Shown in pieces: positions 11,947 to 25,448 of a stretch of 64,000 nt of DNA (position 1 is its first letter; each line of letters begins with the position of its first letter). The position numbers and the translations under genes are program-made. The DNA is from Fasciola hepatica. Lineage: Eukaryota; Platyhelminthes; Trematoda; Plagiorchiida; Fasciolidae. The notes under the pieces are model-generated. The model made no database searches, had not been told where the DNA came from, and worked only from the letters and a program-made list of their open reading frames with translations. The stretch is taken from contig CANUEZ040000116.1 of assembly GCA_948099385.1 (NCBI GenBank), positions 12,401,001 through 12,465,000 of the forward strand. Direction: 5' to 3'.

Positions 11947-12164
11947 GTGAGACACTCCAGTGCTTCAAATAACGCTATTCCCATGCATATTTTTTTAACT
12001 AGCAGCTGCATGAAGAGCTTGTATGTCGAATTTTTGCATTTGCTCGCAAACCACCGTCCAGGTACGGCATTTCGAGCAAAAGGAGATTTAAATGACGACT
12101 AAAGGATACTTTAACTGATGGTTTACTTTGGCAGGTTTGATGGATGGTGATTTGAACTAGATGT

Positions 12165-12280
12165 TCTAGGATGTGGACCCCGGTGAGATTCGAATCTCCA
12201 CATGGTAGCCATTCACGCTTTAGTACCGCGAGTGCTCTACCGAACGAGACAATAGATTGTGCCCAAAGATCTCGGATAAT
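12165..12280 (-). repeat. tRNA-like SINE head
   Basis: The minus strand reads TCGTTCGGTAGAGCACTCG (A-box region) and GGAGATTCGAATCTCACC (B-box region). This is a tRNA-derived head without a closing acceptor stem. No ribozyme is seen behind it. Confidence 0.5.
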
Positions 12281-12469
12281 AAACATACGGATCGTATAAT
12301 TTGCCCCTCCCATATTACACTAGCAATTGGCATCCGCCACAGTGAACCAATTCGTAATTTGACTGCCCACAGCGGGATTTTCCTGTGACACATTCATTGT
12401 CGACCAGTTGGTTGCACGGGAAAATTAGGGTATAAAGCAGGATTCTGCAAATCCAACAGATGTCATATT

Positions 12470-12580
12470 TGTTGTGGATTCGTAGCTCAGCAGGTAGAGT
12501 TTATGCTGCTCTAAAGTGTGGACGGTGTCACTGTTTGGGTATGAACACCACGGGGTTAAGGGCTCATATTATTTTGGATC
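12470..12580 (+). repeat. tRNA-like SINE head
   Basis: GGATTCGTAGCTCAGCAGG is an A-box region very close to real tRNAs, followed by a decayed B box GGGTATGAACACC. It lies near another tRNA-like head on the opposite strand, and both bodies contain CACCATCC, so they may be one family in opposite orientations. Confidence 0.5.
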
Positions 12581-12739
12581 AAATCATTATGATTGATGAT
12601 CTTCATGGGACTCACCATCCTAGCCGACTGTTGGGAAGTATTTCCAAGTGAGGCTTCGAAAGGCCTTCCCTCACCCTTCTTCGGTCACAAAAGACAGTGA
12701 TCTCAGATTCCCTTGATCAACTACCATCTTCTACGAAAA

Positions 12740-12850
12740 CTCGGCCGGATAGCCCGGTGAATACGTGTTCCACTCATGATCATTTATCCCAAGTTTGAAT
12801 CCCTATAGGAGATCTTTGGATGTTCAATAAAGATGACTGTTAACAAGGAA
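12740..12850 (+). repeat. SINE-A head remnant
   Basis: CCGGATAGCCCGGTG (A-box region) and AAGTTTGAATCCC (B box), the same head type as the SINE-A copies at 24.2, 37.0 and 40.0 kb. The ribozyme body is not recognisable. Confidence 0.5.
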
Positions 12851-15800
12851 GATTTCCGACATTCACTTTAGCATTGCTACCACGTGGTGAATCATTTGAT
12901 AATGCGGTCAAATCTGCCACGACTCAAAGCAAACTAACTGCTAGAGACTGAACGTTGACGGAGAACAGTCCATTCGTCTCAACATATAAATTATCCTTTG
13001 AAGTTCAAAAACATTATATGGAGTTGATTCGACCCTCATCTGTAGTTTAAACCCACTATACATAATCCTCACAGCGAACTATTGACTCCTAGTCCCTGTT
13101 CTAAAGCGATCTTTTCTTATAGGGATTCAATCACCTCACGATCTGTCGTCCACTCGAAGCACGAATAGCGATTACTTAGGTCCATCTGCCATATATATAT
13201 ATTTAACTTGATTAAAAATCTTCATTAAATGTTCTCTTTTATCCCTCTTTCCCAATCGTCGAGGTCTACCATACACCAGGTAAGACGCCACTGTGTTTGC
13301 TAGAAAATTTTGATGTCCCGCACCAGGGACAACCTACAGGCTTAGAGGCAGAATCCTAACTGATATTTCATAAAGGCCTTTTTAGTGATAGAAAGATTTC
13401 CGGTTTCTTCAAACATTGTGCGCGCTTCAGTTGACAGAGTACAGGTGAGGCTTCCCTCGCGACATTTTGCAGCCGGCTGCTTTGGTTGAATTTTGCCCTA
13501 ATTAAAAGCTCTAAGTAATATGCGCCCACTATTTGGGTTAGTGCCTTTTGGTAGCCTGGTTTTCTCATATTGCAATTGTACTGTGGCTCTTTCTCATTAA
13601 TGAAGTGATGATATTCGCTCATTTTGAGGGGAAGATCCCGTGCCACCGGTCACCAGTTCAGGTTATCCAATTATCTGTGTGTAGTGCAATCTACAACTGA
13701 TTCGATCAAATTATAGCCGTCAGTAACCTTATAGTACCCGCCTCCCAACACGTTTGCTAAGTGTTTGATGAATTGGACAAAAAGGAGTACCAGAACAAAC
13801 CCTGTGGTATTCCACTGTGCAGTCTGCTCGTATTGGACAGGCTTCTCTCCACAATTATCCGAAACTGCCTCCAAGAAAGACCAATGATTATCTGTCCTGT
13901 TACCTCGGGACAATTTAAATTCTTTACTCGAATGTCATCCCGAGAAATTGTTATACCCTACCCTTTTCAGTGGTTAGTCTGCTGGTCGACTGTTCATTGC
14001 TAACAACACGCATGTATGCTTGCACATCTATATTGTTTATGGTCCTACTGAATAAATTATACGGGGCAGAAGTTTTCACCGAACATAGCCTACTCCTTCG
14101 TTCAACCCATATGGGGTGGTCATCTCATAGATGAATCCCATGGCTTGTATTCTCTTCCGTATCAGTCCCACCCGTTCGCATGATAATAGACAACTTTTGC
14201 TAAATTTGTATGTCTCATTCTTTCGTGAAACTGAAAAAATATTCATTTCTCCGATTTCTCCGTAGAAATTACCTTAAGAATACCACAGTGGCGTTAACAG
14301 ATTCCTAGTGATTGAATTCAATTACGACACTATGTGAGTATCAGTCTGATTTTTTGTGTGGCTTTGATCAGAACCAGCTTCAAGTTAAGTGATCCAGTGG
14401 CAGTCTCCACATCCCACTGAAACAAAACGAACGAGGCAAGAATGATAAGTCAATGAGTTCGTGTAACTTCATGATCTGATTTCTAGTTTCAAGCTTTTGT
14501 AATTTTTGCTGCTTTGATTCCTTCAAGGGAATGATGCCTATTGGAGTCAAATTCATTGACGTAACCACAAGGGCTCCCACGATATAACAGTTATGCTTTT
14601 ACACAGTCCCTCGTTATTCAGACAAATTAGTATAACCAGAAGCACTGGTTCAAGTACAGTTATTATAAGTGGCATTATTATTATTACTACTAGTAGTAGC
14701 GATAGTATTAGTAGTATACTTTCAAAGACATACTCGTTAACAGTCCGTTAGCTTTAAGACAATGCTATATTGGAGAACGTACTTTGGCGAGCAAGCTCGT
14801 TTTCAGTGACCGATTAGTCAATAACTAAGCGGCTCATTTGCACCAATGGTAAATTCAGTACTTTCTGAGTAAGTGGGGTATAGACACGCTTCGATTAGGA
14901 GTACAGTGCTTGTTTCAGCTCACTGTGAACTACTTATTTGACTTCATCGAGATGCATATCACTCCATTGACTATGATGATCAATAATTGCTGTCTACAGT
15001 ATTTACTACTTCCGAGTAATACGTGATGCACTTCACTGCAGGAGCGGTTCTTGTTGCTGGTTTTTATTATTGTCAAACCCATTTAGCACGAATAAAACGG
15101 ACTGCCTACAAAAATCCTTCATTTTTACTTGGTAATCAACATAAATAGATTTATTTCCCGGTTCGACCCGTTTTAATAGCAACGCAATAATGATAGATCA
15201 CCGTAAACGAGCATGTGCTGTACCATCCACAAATGTCAACAACACTCCGGACGAATTCCATTTTGCCTCTCGCAGTATCATAGGCGAGATTTCTATCGGA
15301 TCTCACGTTCTAAGATTTGTCAACGCATGTACGTTCGTGAAAACACGGAACTTGCTGAGCAATCAAGGATATCTCCTGAGTCATAATGAGAGACTAGGAC
15401 AGGGCATGGCAGATTATCTGTGATTGTTTCTCGAACTGGCACACGAAAAAACAACGTGCGCGGTTATCCAATTTGCACTGGATTACGGATACTAGGCATG
15501 GGATGAGTTTCCCAGTCGCCTTCGGTTTGTGGTTTCTTTTCATATCTCTACTACTTGAGGTAAACAAAAAGGTAAAATTTGCTATTACTCTCAAAGGCGT
15601 TTGCATTAGGCAGTATATACCTCCCGAATGGCGTACGTACTATTACTACTACTTCTAATACTACTACTTTGTTTCTAGCAGTTTTCAACTTTCCGATCTT
15701 ACGAACTAAAATAATTTCCAGCAATCCCATCCGTTTTTCATGATAATATGATAAGCTCATACCAATAGATCAATCACACTTTGAGCCTTTTTTATCTTCA

Positions 15801-18800
15801 GTTACTTGAGCACAACAATTTAGTTAAAGATAAGCAAAGTGTCAACGTCATATGCGCAAATACATAAGAATCATTTTTCAACAGTAGGAGATTGGATTAG
15901 ATTTCCAATAACTGCTCCATGCAGTAGCAAAGCTTAATTGACCACTGAAAATCATGAGAACACCGTACGGCTGTTTCATACTTGGTAGGAATCATCAGCA
16001 CTGTATTCCACCTGAGGGAGATGTACTTGATTTATGAACTGATGGTATAATGGGTCCATCGATAAGTAACATACCACCGAATTATTATTTACTATCAGTA
16101 CTATGTTCGTAGTGCCACTGATAAAATTACTCACCCTTGAATCTGGTGGTTTTACTCATCGAATAACGGAGGTACACAGCTTGTTGGTGCAAAATACACT
16201 TGTCAAAGATCACAATCAATGATTGCTTCTAACCCACAAAGAGACAATGAACTGACTCCTAACAGAGACCGTCAGTCAACCGTGGAATAGGAGCCAGATG
16301 CCTCATATCAGTTGCACTAACAGTAACACTTGATCTTATTATTTCATTTATTGATTATACGACTAATGGCAAGATTTCCGGAAGAAAACAATGCCTTTTC
16401 AAAGACTTCTGAGTGAGGGAGTTGATCCCGCAAAGTCAAGGTCTAAAGTTCATGAAGATGGCCGTTTGACCACCACATGCCATATTAAAGTTGCCAAGAT
16501 GGGTAAATGTTTGACAAAATTCCAACACCATTTTTCCCCCGCCCCCAAAGCTTTGTTATTTCACTTTTCCTACGATTTCATAGCTTCATGATATATTATT
16601 TCTCTTCAGTTGGGTTTTTTTTTATTCTACTCTCATAATATTCTGCCCTGTGAATCTTCTCGCTGACATAAGTTCAACTTCATTGATTAATGGCCCAAAA
16701 CAAGTGGAATAGTGCCTTGCAAATCATCGTTTTTTCCTACTTTCGTGGAACTTCAAATAACAACCTGACCCCCACTGATTTTATGACTTATAAAATTTCC
16801 CTCATCAGATCTAGGATCAGCCCACCGTTCTCTCGGTGGACTTTCTTCCTTAAATTCCACTTTACCATTTCTCTATCATAGTTTGGATTTTATCTTTTGG
16901 TAGAAGGAAAAGTGTGCGCAGTCATACAACCGAGAAATATGATATGCATTCAGTTTTCAAAAATAGCAAACTGAGAAGCTTTAATTGTCTTTCAGTGTTC
17001 TGTCGTCATTTGTCTATTCCCCGAGACCTTCGCTTCGGCTTATGATCTGTTTCTCTGGTAGATTTCTTATCTGTATTTTCATAGGTATTATTATCTGTGC
17101 TCTCGAGCAAATTGGAATCGAAGAAACAAGTCTCGTGAGAATCTTAAGGAGAACACTGTTATTCAGACGCTGGTAACGAACGAAGTCGATCGGTTATCAA
17201 GTTGTTTTAGATACATAAATAAATTAACCGTAGCAACAGGTCACCCGCCGATGTATATTTCAAAGAGTTCAAAATTATTTATGTCTACAAGTCTCTCAAC
17301 AGTCAATTAGTTCTTCAGGTGGAGGAATGCCGTTGAGCATAAGTCACCACTGGGACAAAGTGACCGGGTGATAAAGTTTAGACCCCGGACTTCTAATGGT
17401 TAACGTGCAATTTTGACTGTTTTTTTAACGTAGGTGTTCATTTTGGTCTTCTGCTCAATTCCTTGCCGTGAGTGTTTGCCAGCTGAAGTATTAGAAAATG
17501 CTACCCAGAGGAAATCAAACCCGTTTTTATGATTCCGGTACTTATGCAAATTGGTTATCGCCGAAACTCATATGTACTACTTCCAGTGTGTAGCTTAGGC
17601 CGTTCCCTGAATAGGTTTTCATCATAAAGGAATCAACTTGCGTTGTCGATAACAAACATTCCTGATGGGACAACAAAGCTCAGAGGAGATATTTATAATT
17701 CCTGTTTTGTGCGACAGTCGTCACGAGGTGGCACGGTTTTCTTTGGAAGGGTTTCTTCAATGGAAAAGAACACATCTGGATATTATATAATTCATTTTCC
17801 CCTGTAGATGAATGTTGCCGCGAGCATTTGGATTGAGATAATTAGTCAGTCCGAATATATGGAAAGCACGGGATTATTTGCAAGGACAGGCTGAAAATGT
17901 GAGTTTGCCATGAATTGGGAAAAGGAAATAGTATGATATCTGATTTGATAAAATATCATATTATCAGCCCGACGCTTATCATCAAGTGACAATAGTTATG
18001 GTTAAGGATGATTTCACAGTGAGATCAACGTGGGTCCATGCAAATATCATCGAGAAGCCAAAAATTCAGAGAGTATCAAACAGATAAGAAAGTATTATAA
18101 TATGAAGGGAAGGATTAGGCTAACGAAAATCACCCGCATCATTTGGAGAGGAAGTAAATGACAGGCCCCTGGCGTGATTTTATCTCGGTGGTCGTTCTTT
18201 TTCGGCATCCACTATCTTCCATTTGTCATGATTTGTGACGTTACTGAACATATGCACTCTGGTAAATAAGCTACTTGATCAAACACATTACACCAAGCAG
18301 TCTGTTGAAGGCAGAGTTTGCTTTTTTGAGAATGTAGTACCGAGTGCAGTAAAACTGCTGACTGATGTGCCATCAAAAGCGGTCCATCGTTTGACAAGGT
18401 AACTTTTTCACACAGATATAAGCTCCTATTTGACGAAAATGCCGGGACTAGTTCGAGTAAGTCTTCTATTTTTAGCGCAACTTACAAATGCATAAAGGAA
18501 GTTAACTAAAATGGATGGCAAACAAAAATTTCAGCGTGGTTAATTCAAGGGGTACACGATACACACAGCAGTTGTGGCACAGCATAATTAGAAGTATGCT
18601 CGGGGCAATGACGTTTCATTGTACATCGGATTTCGTCCAAGGGACCGAAGTTCGGCGACTTGCCTTCTATCCACAGTTCGTACGAAGCTAGATCAGACTA
18701 CATGGTCTTTCATTTATTGTGCGTATGAAATCCTCACCATGGCCTGCAAATACGCGAGTAGACCGAATTTTTTCATTCAAAGGACAATTACGTTATCCTA

Positions 18801-20264
18801 ATCCTGACACTATTTGTCCATTCATCAAGTCCAAAGGTGTAGATAGACAACTGGTTTACGGTATCTGTCCCATCTGATGTCAGCAACATGAACTCTATGC
18901 ACGTGTGCACTGTTGAATTTTGTAATAGGTTATAGATGAGACAGGAAGGAAAAAGTGAAATGCACATATGAGAAGAACTGTTCGTTTCCCTCTGGATCAT
19001 CGTTGCAGAAACGGTCCCTCCAAATGGTCAGCACGAAAAATTCATGTTTTCTGAGTCCTCGGGTTTGATTCTGTTCGTCGATAATCAATTATTTGTCAAC
19101 GGCTCCATTTCAGGAATCGTTTCTCCTTTATTATATGCCAAACGAGGGAAAGGAAAACACTTTTTATCACATTAAAAGTAGCGCCATTGATTGCCAACTA
19201 TTTCACCTGATTTACTTGTCAGCATTATTGGTCCTTAAAATGCGCCAACCCGTGTTTTTTTACGCGAATTTACACAATCTCTCTTAATATCCTTGTATCT
19301 TCACCTGAACTATCCCACTTAGCAGTGTTTACATTGTAAATCGTTGATCAGTCTCTCTGCACCTCATCACGCCTCGTGAATCTATCGGTCGTTCTTGGCC
19401 CTGGACCAATTCGGACGACCGATAAGTATTTCGCGTAAAATTTTAACCACGGTAAGCCCTCTGCGAATTCACTTCACGAGCTGAAATTGACAACAAAACT
19501 GTTTTCTCTATCTCCTTATAGAGGCTAAACAGCATTTTTTCACAGACCTTCAGGTCTGGTTGACGAATGTCTGCTTACGGTTTACGTCCGACAAATGATG
19601 GGAAGTACACAGCATGCATAAAAAAACATCGGTGCTAAATATGTTGAACCTTGGCTACGGCAGTTTTCAAGCGCATTAGCGGATGATCTGATGCACTGAC
19701 CGGATGTGCTGAGTGATTCGTCTGACATTTAAATTAAAATATTTCACTTGGTAGTTAAGCAATTTTTTACCACATTGATTTCACATTAGGTGTGTTTGTC
19801 GTCGAAGTACGTGAAAGATGCGGGAACAGTTGTATAGATCACAATTAGGTTAATGCATGAAGTCAGATAACATCTGTGCATAACACTTGTAGTATGCCTC
19901 AAAATATTGTAGTGAAACGAACCGTTAGATTAGTTGCAAGGGTATATCGCTATAGCAAAACTGAATATTGAACGTGATTGGTTGTGGTTATGTGGTCAAC
20001 ATAACGAACTTGTGAGTCCACGGTCTCGGGTTCCAATCTTGCCACCATCGTTCACTTTCTAGTGCTGCAGTTTTTGCCCGTCCTCGATCTCCTTCCTGAA
20101 ATGCCGTACCCTTTATGAGATAATAATGGGGTGTCGATACAGCCAGCTGTGCAACACAAATAGAGAAACAACACAGCTGGTGACATAGCTTGGTGTAGAG
20201 AATGCTGCTATGAGTATAATATGAAGGACTCTATTTTATACTATACCACGCTGTTCTTGCTTCC
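12851..20264. other. Long non-coding stretch
   Basis: No gene is supported over about 7.4 kb. Small open frames (60-92 codons) occur on both strands. The most protein-like are a 78-codon plus-strand frame near 15.19-15.42 kb and one near 19.11-19.29 kb that follows a CCATTTCAG acceptor. None has a motif. A tRNA-like head remnant with box B-like GGGTTCCAATC lies near 19.99-20.06 kb. ATT/AGT-type short repeats occur near 14.68 and 15.64 kb. Confidence 0.4.
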
Positions 20265-20430
20265 TTTTTATTCATTAGGCAACAGTGTGCAACAATTCAG
20301 TAAGGCAGCCGCGGCCAATGAATAGCAACCCAATGGGAAAGTGACCGGTGTTGGTGGGAATTGAACCCGTGTCGTTGTTGCCCGAAGTCCGTAATGATAA
20401 CCGTTTAACCCTCTTGATCTACATAAATTG
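20265..20430 (-). repeat. SINE-B copy
   Basis: The minus strand has the same order as the copy at 9.0 kb: GGTTAAACGGTTATCA, then GGGTTCAATTCCCACC, then a body ending in CTGAATTGTTGCACACTGTTG and an A/T-rich tail. The acceptor-stem pairing is partly decayed. Confidence 0.65.
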
Positions 20431-20511
20431 TACGGGTGTTGTTGGCTCACGACAATTTCACCGTTGAGAATGCTAACCATGCACAGTTAATCTTGTTGAC
20501 TTATGCACCAG

Positions 20512-21096
20512 TTATTCGGAGAGCCTCTTGTGCAATAGCAGTCTATCAAGTGCATTTAAGGCAAACTGTGTACCAACCGTGGAGTGGATTCTGAATGTAC
20601 CTTTATGCATCACTATTGTGATGATGAGTCTGCGGTATGAAATTTGGTTGCAAAGAATTTGGTTGGTAACACTGTGTGTGAACTGAAACCACATCATTTC
20701 ATCACCCTTGATGGAAAAGTGTAAAGTTCCTTTAGCTTTATTAAGAATGTCGTTTATTAGATCATCCTGAATGCCGAAGAAATTGGCAGTGAACGAGTTC
20801 TTGGGCCAACGTAGTTTGATATTCTTTGCTAGCTCGTGGTGGGTGGTTTTGCTGAAACTTCCAGTAGGTCCTGTAACGCACATGACGGGTGTTTGATCTA
20901 GCACTGAAGTATTTTTAAGATAACTGATCATTTTCGCGGTAAACCTAATCGACGAGGATTCCCTGAATGCACATGAAACTGAGCCTCTGTTGTTCAGACT
21001 TAATTTTGCAGTTGTTTTAATCGTTGAACTCGTTGGTGAAATTATTTCACATGCAAATACGAAAATCGCCCCCGAGGCTAGACATTGAAATAGCAT
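20512..21096 (-). CDS. Hypothetical protein, 194 codons
   Basis: Uninterrupted frame starting at ATG, with a TAA thirteen codons upstream and ending in TAA. The N-terminus (MLFQCLASGAIFVFACEI) is hydrophobic and could be a signal peptide. The rest is mixed polar, including a VTGPTGSFSKTTHHE stretch that only loosely resembles a nucleotide-binding loop and should not be taken as one. I recognise no family. The length is near the edge of what chance allows in this window. It could be a single-exon gene, the largest exon of a gene, or part of an unrecognised mobile element. Confidence 0.35.
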   Translation of the reverse strand: MLFQCLASGAIFVFACEIISPTSSTIKTTAKLSLNNRGSVSCAFRESSSIRFTAKMISYLKNTSVLDQTPVMCVTGPTGSFSKTTHHELAKNIKLRWPKNSFTANFFGIQDDLINDILNKAKGTLHFSIKGDEMMWFQFTHSVTNQILCNQISYRRLIITIVMHKGTFRIHSTVGTQFALNALDRLLLHKRLSE

Positions 21097-22739
21097 GTCG
21101 AAACAGAATTTCCAATTGTCAGTTGTGTTGGTAATTTACATGTTTGGAGCTTGAGAAAGTATCATGATGTTGCAAGGGATGCATAATTTCCTGCTGATTT
21201 TTAAGAAATTGCAAGACTTCCTGCCACCTTCTCACTCATGAAAAGAGAAGTAGAATAGAGAAACACAATGTTCATCAGTCTGCTTCAGTGTTCACCACCC
21301 GCTCTATCACCACTATCATTACCATCACAATTTGGCCGGGAGCAAGAACCATCGATGAAAGGCGAAAACTACCTGTTCAACAACATCTTTATCATTTTTT
21401 CTAGTCTCCGCAACTCATCGGAAGCTTATAGGTCCAGCGAACACGAGAGCTTTGATGTGTGGTCGTGTTCAGCAGTAGATTTTCCATTCAACAATTGCGT
21501 AGTCCAAAATGGCAAATTTCATCTTTGTAGGGTTGTTCAGACCGAAAGATGTTGCCAAATGAAGGGGAAATAAACTTTTTTCTGGCAAAAATGACAGATA
21601 GCTGAATGTGATTCGATGGGACTAGGCTTACCTTTTATCTGTTGTATTGTGTTATATTGTACTGAGGTGAATACTGTTGTTAGTTTAAAAAACCTAGAAC
21701 CCGTGATGTTTGAGACAGTAAGGGAAATCGATTCTGATTCAAGAAAATCAGTGCCTGCGGAACTGCGTGGATATAAAACGTGCTGGGTCATGAAACCCTA
21801 TATGAATTACCCAAACGATCAGAATTAATAGAGTAACGTATTTCGCCACTAAGTGTTAAATCAGAGGTGAACAAAGTTGCCGTGTTCTGATTAAACAGTT
21901 ACGTGCACAGAGACATATTCATGCGAATGCGCATACACCGCGGACAGTTGACCAATATCCCTCACACACGTGGACTTACGCCTGAAATTGTGCTTACACA
22001 ATACTGAAGTTAGTCATGCCTTAGTTCGGACAGTGGTGACTAGTCAGATCTCACAGAACTTTTTAGTCGTACAAGGTCCACGTGCACTTTTCGCATACAG
22101 AAGCCTAATAGCAGACCTTGCTGTAATTCGATCGGCCTTTCTTGTCCCGGGTCGACTTATGCTTGTGTATGCATGTAACTCCGACCTAATGGCTTGCTTA
22201 TTAAATGGCCTGCCCAATTGTTTCCCTTGTCTACTCTCGGGTCTACAGAGTGCGTACTAATAAACGTACCGTTTATTTTATTCTTATGATCACCTATCTG
22301 AGACTTTATTTTGGCTTTGCGGTTTCGAGCTTCTACTGTATCGGATCTACTACAAAATAAGTCCAAGTATTATTCTCATGAAAAGAGGACAAGTTGAAAA
22401 GAACCGTTCAGTCCTCGGAGGGCTCTCGATTATTTCACCAGATCACGAGATGTGTCGTATGTTATTTACGTTCCGATACCGATTCTGAAAAACAGCCCTC
22501 CAGGTAACTCATCTAAACAGCTTTTAGAACAAAGCTTAAAAGCCCAACTACTTCAATTTCCACCAGGAGTGCGTAATGTATTCAAAACCTTCGAACGCAT
22601 CTACCCCTATCGTAACTAATTTAAACAGATTCAGTCGCTTGCAGAGCTGTTGATTTTTCTCATTTTTAGCTTCAAATTTTAACCGGATTAACGTAAGTAA
22701 TAAAAATTTAACTTGTTTATAAAGTGATTTCCCATTCAG
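21097..22739. other. Non-coding stretch
   Basis: No gene supported. A plus-strand frame of 101 codons (21268-21573) starts in a Ser/Pro-rich stretch after a CTTCAG acceptor-like site. Other frames of 70-96 codons overlap on opposite strands. No motifs seen. Confidence 0.4.
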
Positions 22740-22930
22740 TTTCCACGATTAAATCACCATAGAAAACCGCTGAAGCTGCAGTTCAGCTGGCTCGTTTGTT
22801 TTTCTCAGGGAAATGATCAGCAGCACATGTAAGTCCAGTCCCGACTGGGATTCGAACCTCGGGAGTGCGCACGACTTATTGGGAGTTAGTCACTTCTCCT
22901 TTACCCCCCCCAGGTCACCCACGCTGGTTC
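22740..22930 (-). repeat. SINE-A copy with degenerate hammerhead
   Basis: The minus-strand head has a G-run-containing A region and a clear B box GAGGTTCGAATCCC. The body reads GTGCTG then CTGATCA, a disrupted stem II, ACGAGC and GCCAGCTGAACTGCAGC, followed by the family tail GGTTTTCTATGGTGA. GCTG and CAGC can still pair as stem I, but the core is mutated at CTGATGA and GAAA. Confidence 0.6.
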
Positions 22931-24149
22931 TTCTGAATAGTAATTTGAGCGTTCAGACGAAATGTTCAGTCATCTTCACATAGCCGGATTGGGCGCTGTC
23001 CATCCTTTTACAGACCCCATCAATCAAACGAAAGGATGACAGAATATTACCCCTGCAGTTATTCGACCATATAAATGTAAGCCACCGCTGTGTTATTAAT
23101 ATGCAAATAAACACGGCATACGGTAAAAAAAAGTAGCACTTATGGTCAAGAGGATTTACTCCACAATACGTGCAGAGCGACCGTGCTGTGTGTGGGGAGT
23201 TCACTGATTCTATACATGAAGTAAGAAAAATCATTAATAGGTGGAAAGGCATAAATAGGTAAGTCATTGCACAATTCTGCGTAAAACTGACAATATAGAC
23301 TTTATTGAGCTAATTCATAAGCATGACTTTTTTCTTGCTAACGGAATTTACTCGGCCATTAATCTACTTGTGAAATCGAGGAATCCGCTCCGAATATGTT
23401 GCAGCGACGGCAGAAAAACGAAATAGAAGCAAGCACCCCGTAGTGGAAACTAGACTCCAGATTCAAACTCAGAAATGTCTTCAATAAGATAAATGGCACT
23501 TACTTTTGTTCAGTTCGAAAACGGAAGATAGAGAGACCAATCTCAAACCTTTACTGTCAGAAATGAACATGAGTGCCCGCTTTGAACCGATGAGTAACTA
23601 ACGCGGTCCGGCTGAATAATCTGGCTTAAGAGGAGCACTTTATCCAAAGTTTGCAATGAAAATGTTCAACAAACATAATTACGTCCAAAATTCCAACGTT
23701 TAATATTGCTGTGACCAGACTATTTTTTCCAATGGGCTTAACTATCCCAAGCCTGGACTTAATGCTATTATCAGTCTCTCCCCCGCCGTTCACACATCGG
23801 CAACAACAATCGTTGAATCCCAACTATTTCACACTCGGGTTGCTATCGTCCATTTTGCTCCTTGGGGCTGTTCACGCCAATGGATCTTGCATCCATTAGA
23901 AGGGATCATTTTGTAGTCAGGACAACAGAACTGAGGTTGACCTACTGCTATTTCCGAATGTTAATACAACAATAGGATCCCCATTATGGGGGCACAGCTG
24001 GCCACAACATTTTGCTCGTAGCCTAGAAACAAGATCAGAAACCCTTTTTAAGGGAAACTTTGCATGAACGATTGTGAATTTCACACCTGAGTATAAGCAG
24101 TAGATTAGATCTTAAGTAATATGAGATTCGTCATACAGTGTGAATGTTC
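22931..24149. other. Non-coding stretch
   Basis: Nothing recognised. Frames of 62-104 codons without motifs are present on both strands. Confidence 0.4.
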
Positions 24150-24310
24150 AAACCATTAAAACCGTGGAATCTGTTTTACTTTTGTTGGGAGTGATCACAG
24201 TATCAGTGCACATTTAACGAGTCCCACCTGAAACTCGAACTCGGGGTGAACGATTGTCATTGGAACACCTTAACCACAAGGCTATCCGGGTAAGTTCTTA
24301 ATGGTTTATT
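24150..24310 (-). repeat. SINE-A copy, minus strand
   Basis: The minus strand starts AATAAACCATTAAGAAC and CCGGATAGCCTTGTGG, identical in style to the plus-strand copy at 39.98 kb. The B box GAGTTCGAGTTTC comes next. The ribozyme part (GTGCACTG, then TGTGATCACTCC and CAACAA) is a diverged variant with a lost catalytic core. Confidence 0.65.
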
Positions 24311-24394
24311 GAACTTATATGCTGCATGGTACGGCGCCCCCTTCTCCAATTTCTTTGAAGCTGGCAGAGCATTTCCCGCACAGCAATCAACTTC

Positions 24395-24490
24395 TGTGAT
24401 TAGGGGATGTGCACTGCTGGAGATTCCTAACAAGGAAGAAACAGTTGTACAGCGCTTCCAAGGTTTCCAATGGTTTAAACATTCACTCTG
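24395..24490 (+). repeat. SINE-A body in opposite orientation
   Basis: Ribozyme body and family tail (CTTCCAAGGTTTCCAATGG) on the plus strand, starting about 90 bases after the minus-strand SINE-A head. No B box is seen ahead of it, so the head is lost or diverged. The two pieces form a divergent pair. Confidence 0.65.
24411..24458 (+). ncRNA. Degenerate hammerhead ribozyme
   Basis: Segments in order: GCACTG; CTGGAGA where the core should be CTGATGA; stem II TCC and GGA around TAACAA; GAAA; the palindrome-like ACAGTTGT as stem III; GTA as cleavage triplet; and CAGCGC, which pairs with GCACTG at five of six positions. The two-base core change should abolish or cripple cleavage. Alignment with the intact copy at 1.0 kb makes the homology clear. 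Confidence 0.65.
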
Positions 24491-25448
24491 CTTGACAAAT
24501 CCTATTAGTTTCGCACACGACAACCAGTCTATCAGGGTTGTTTTCAAATGATTCGTCACGGTTCTGTAGTGCTCACTGAGAAGTCTAGTTCTGCTGGTTG
24601 GTCGTTGTGATTTCGTCGCACTTGAGCCCACTAATTGGACGTTCATCTAAGCCGTTAGTGTATGAGGAGTTATTTAAGGCGGAGAAGTTCGTGACGGTTC
24701 TGAGCTTCGTTATATGACGTCAGTATGCGGTAAATGGGTGGACAGAAACCACTGGTACTTACCAACAAGCTACCACATAAAGCCGCGGCCTGTTAATTTT
24801 ATAGATTTCTGTTTGGGTGACTGAACTTCGACACTGTAAGTTACCTCAGTCTGTAAGAATTCATGTCTCTTTCTACTCAGAAGTTATACTGCAAACACAA
24901 GACCGTCACAGCAGCCGCATGTGGACTGAGATGACTGTCATGGACAGTGGTTGCGATTCAGTCTTCTGTGAGTATGATGCCAAATTTTTTGGTGTATTTT
25001 CAATTTGATTTCACCACTAGCACTTCTCTGCTCCATCCTCTATCACGAACTCTCTCTCTCTCCTTTCTTCGCTCATTTGGATGCATCAGAATATATAGCA
25101 TTTTATTTCATTCGGCCTGTATTTAAAATCGGTCTGAAAACAAGCGTGCCACTCGCATTACTAATTTGGCCGAGCAGAATAGCTACCACTGGTCATCATT
25201 ACCAATTTTGTGGTAGCCAATACAGAGCAGGAAGGTGACTGATGCGATTCGTGCCAGGTTACTTCTTCAGGCTTTATTCAACCAAGCTCAAGCTGCTTCG
25301 TGGTGGAGCACGGTGGCAACTTGGAATGTCACATGGGATTTGATGAGAACATAACCTTTTGGTGATTGGATTTTCACTCCACCAAAGACAGAATCAGGTA
25401 CCACAGAAATAGCACTATCTAGCAGAGATTTGAATGATATAGCAACAC

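Noticed and set aside
12470..12580. Functional tRNA gene
   Set aside because: The A-box region is good, but the B box is decayed and no acceptor stem pairs.
16801..16808. CTGATGAG on the minus strand as a hammerhead core
   Set aside because: No CGAAA and no complementary stem I around it.
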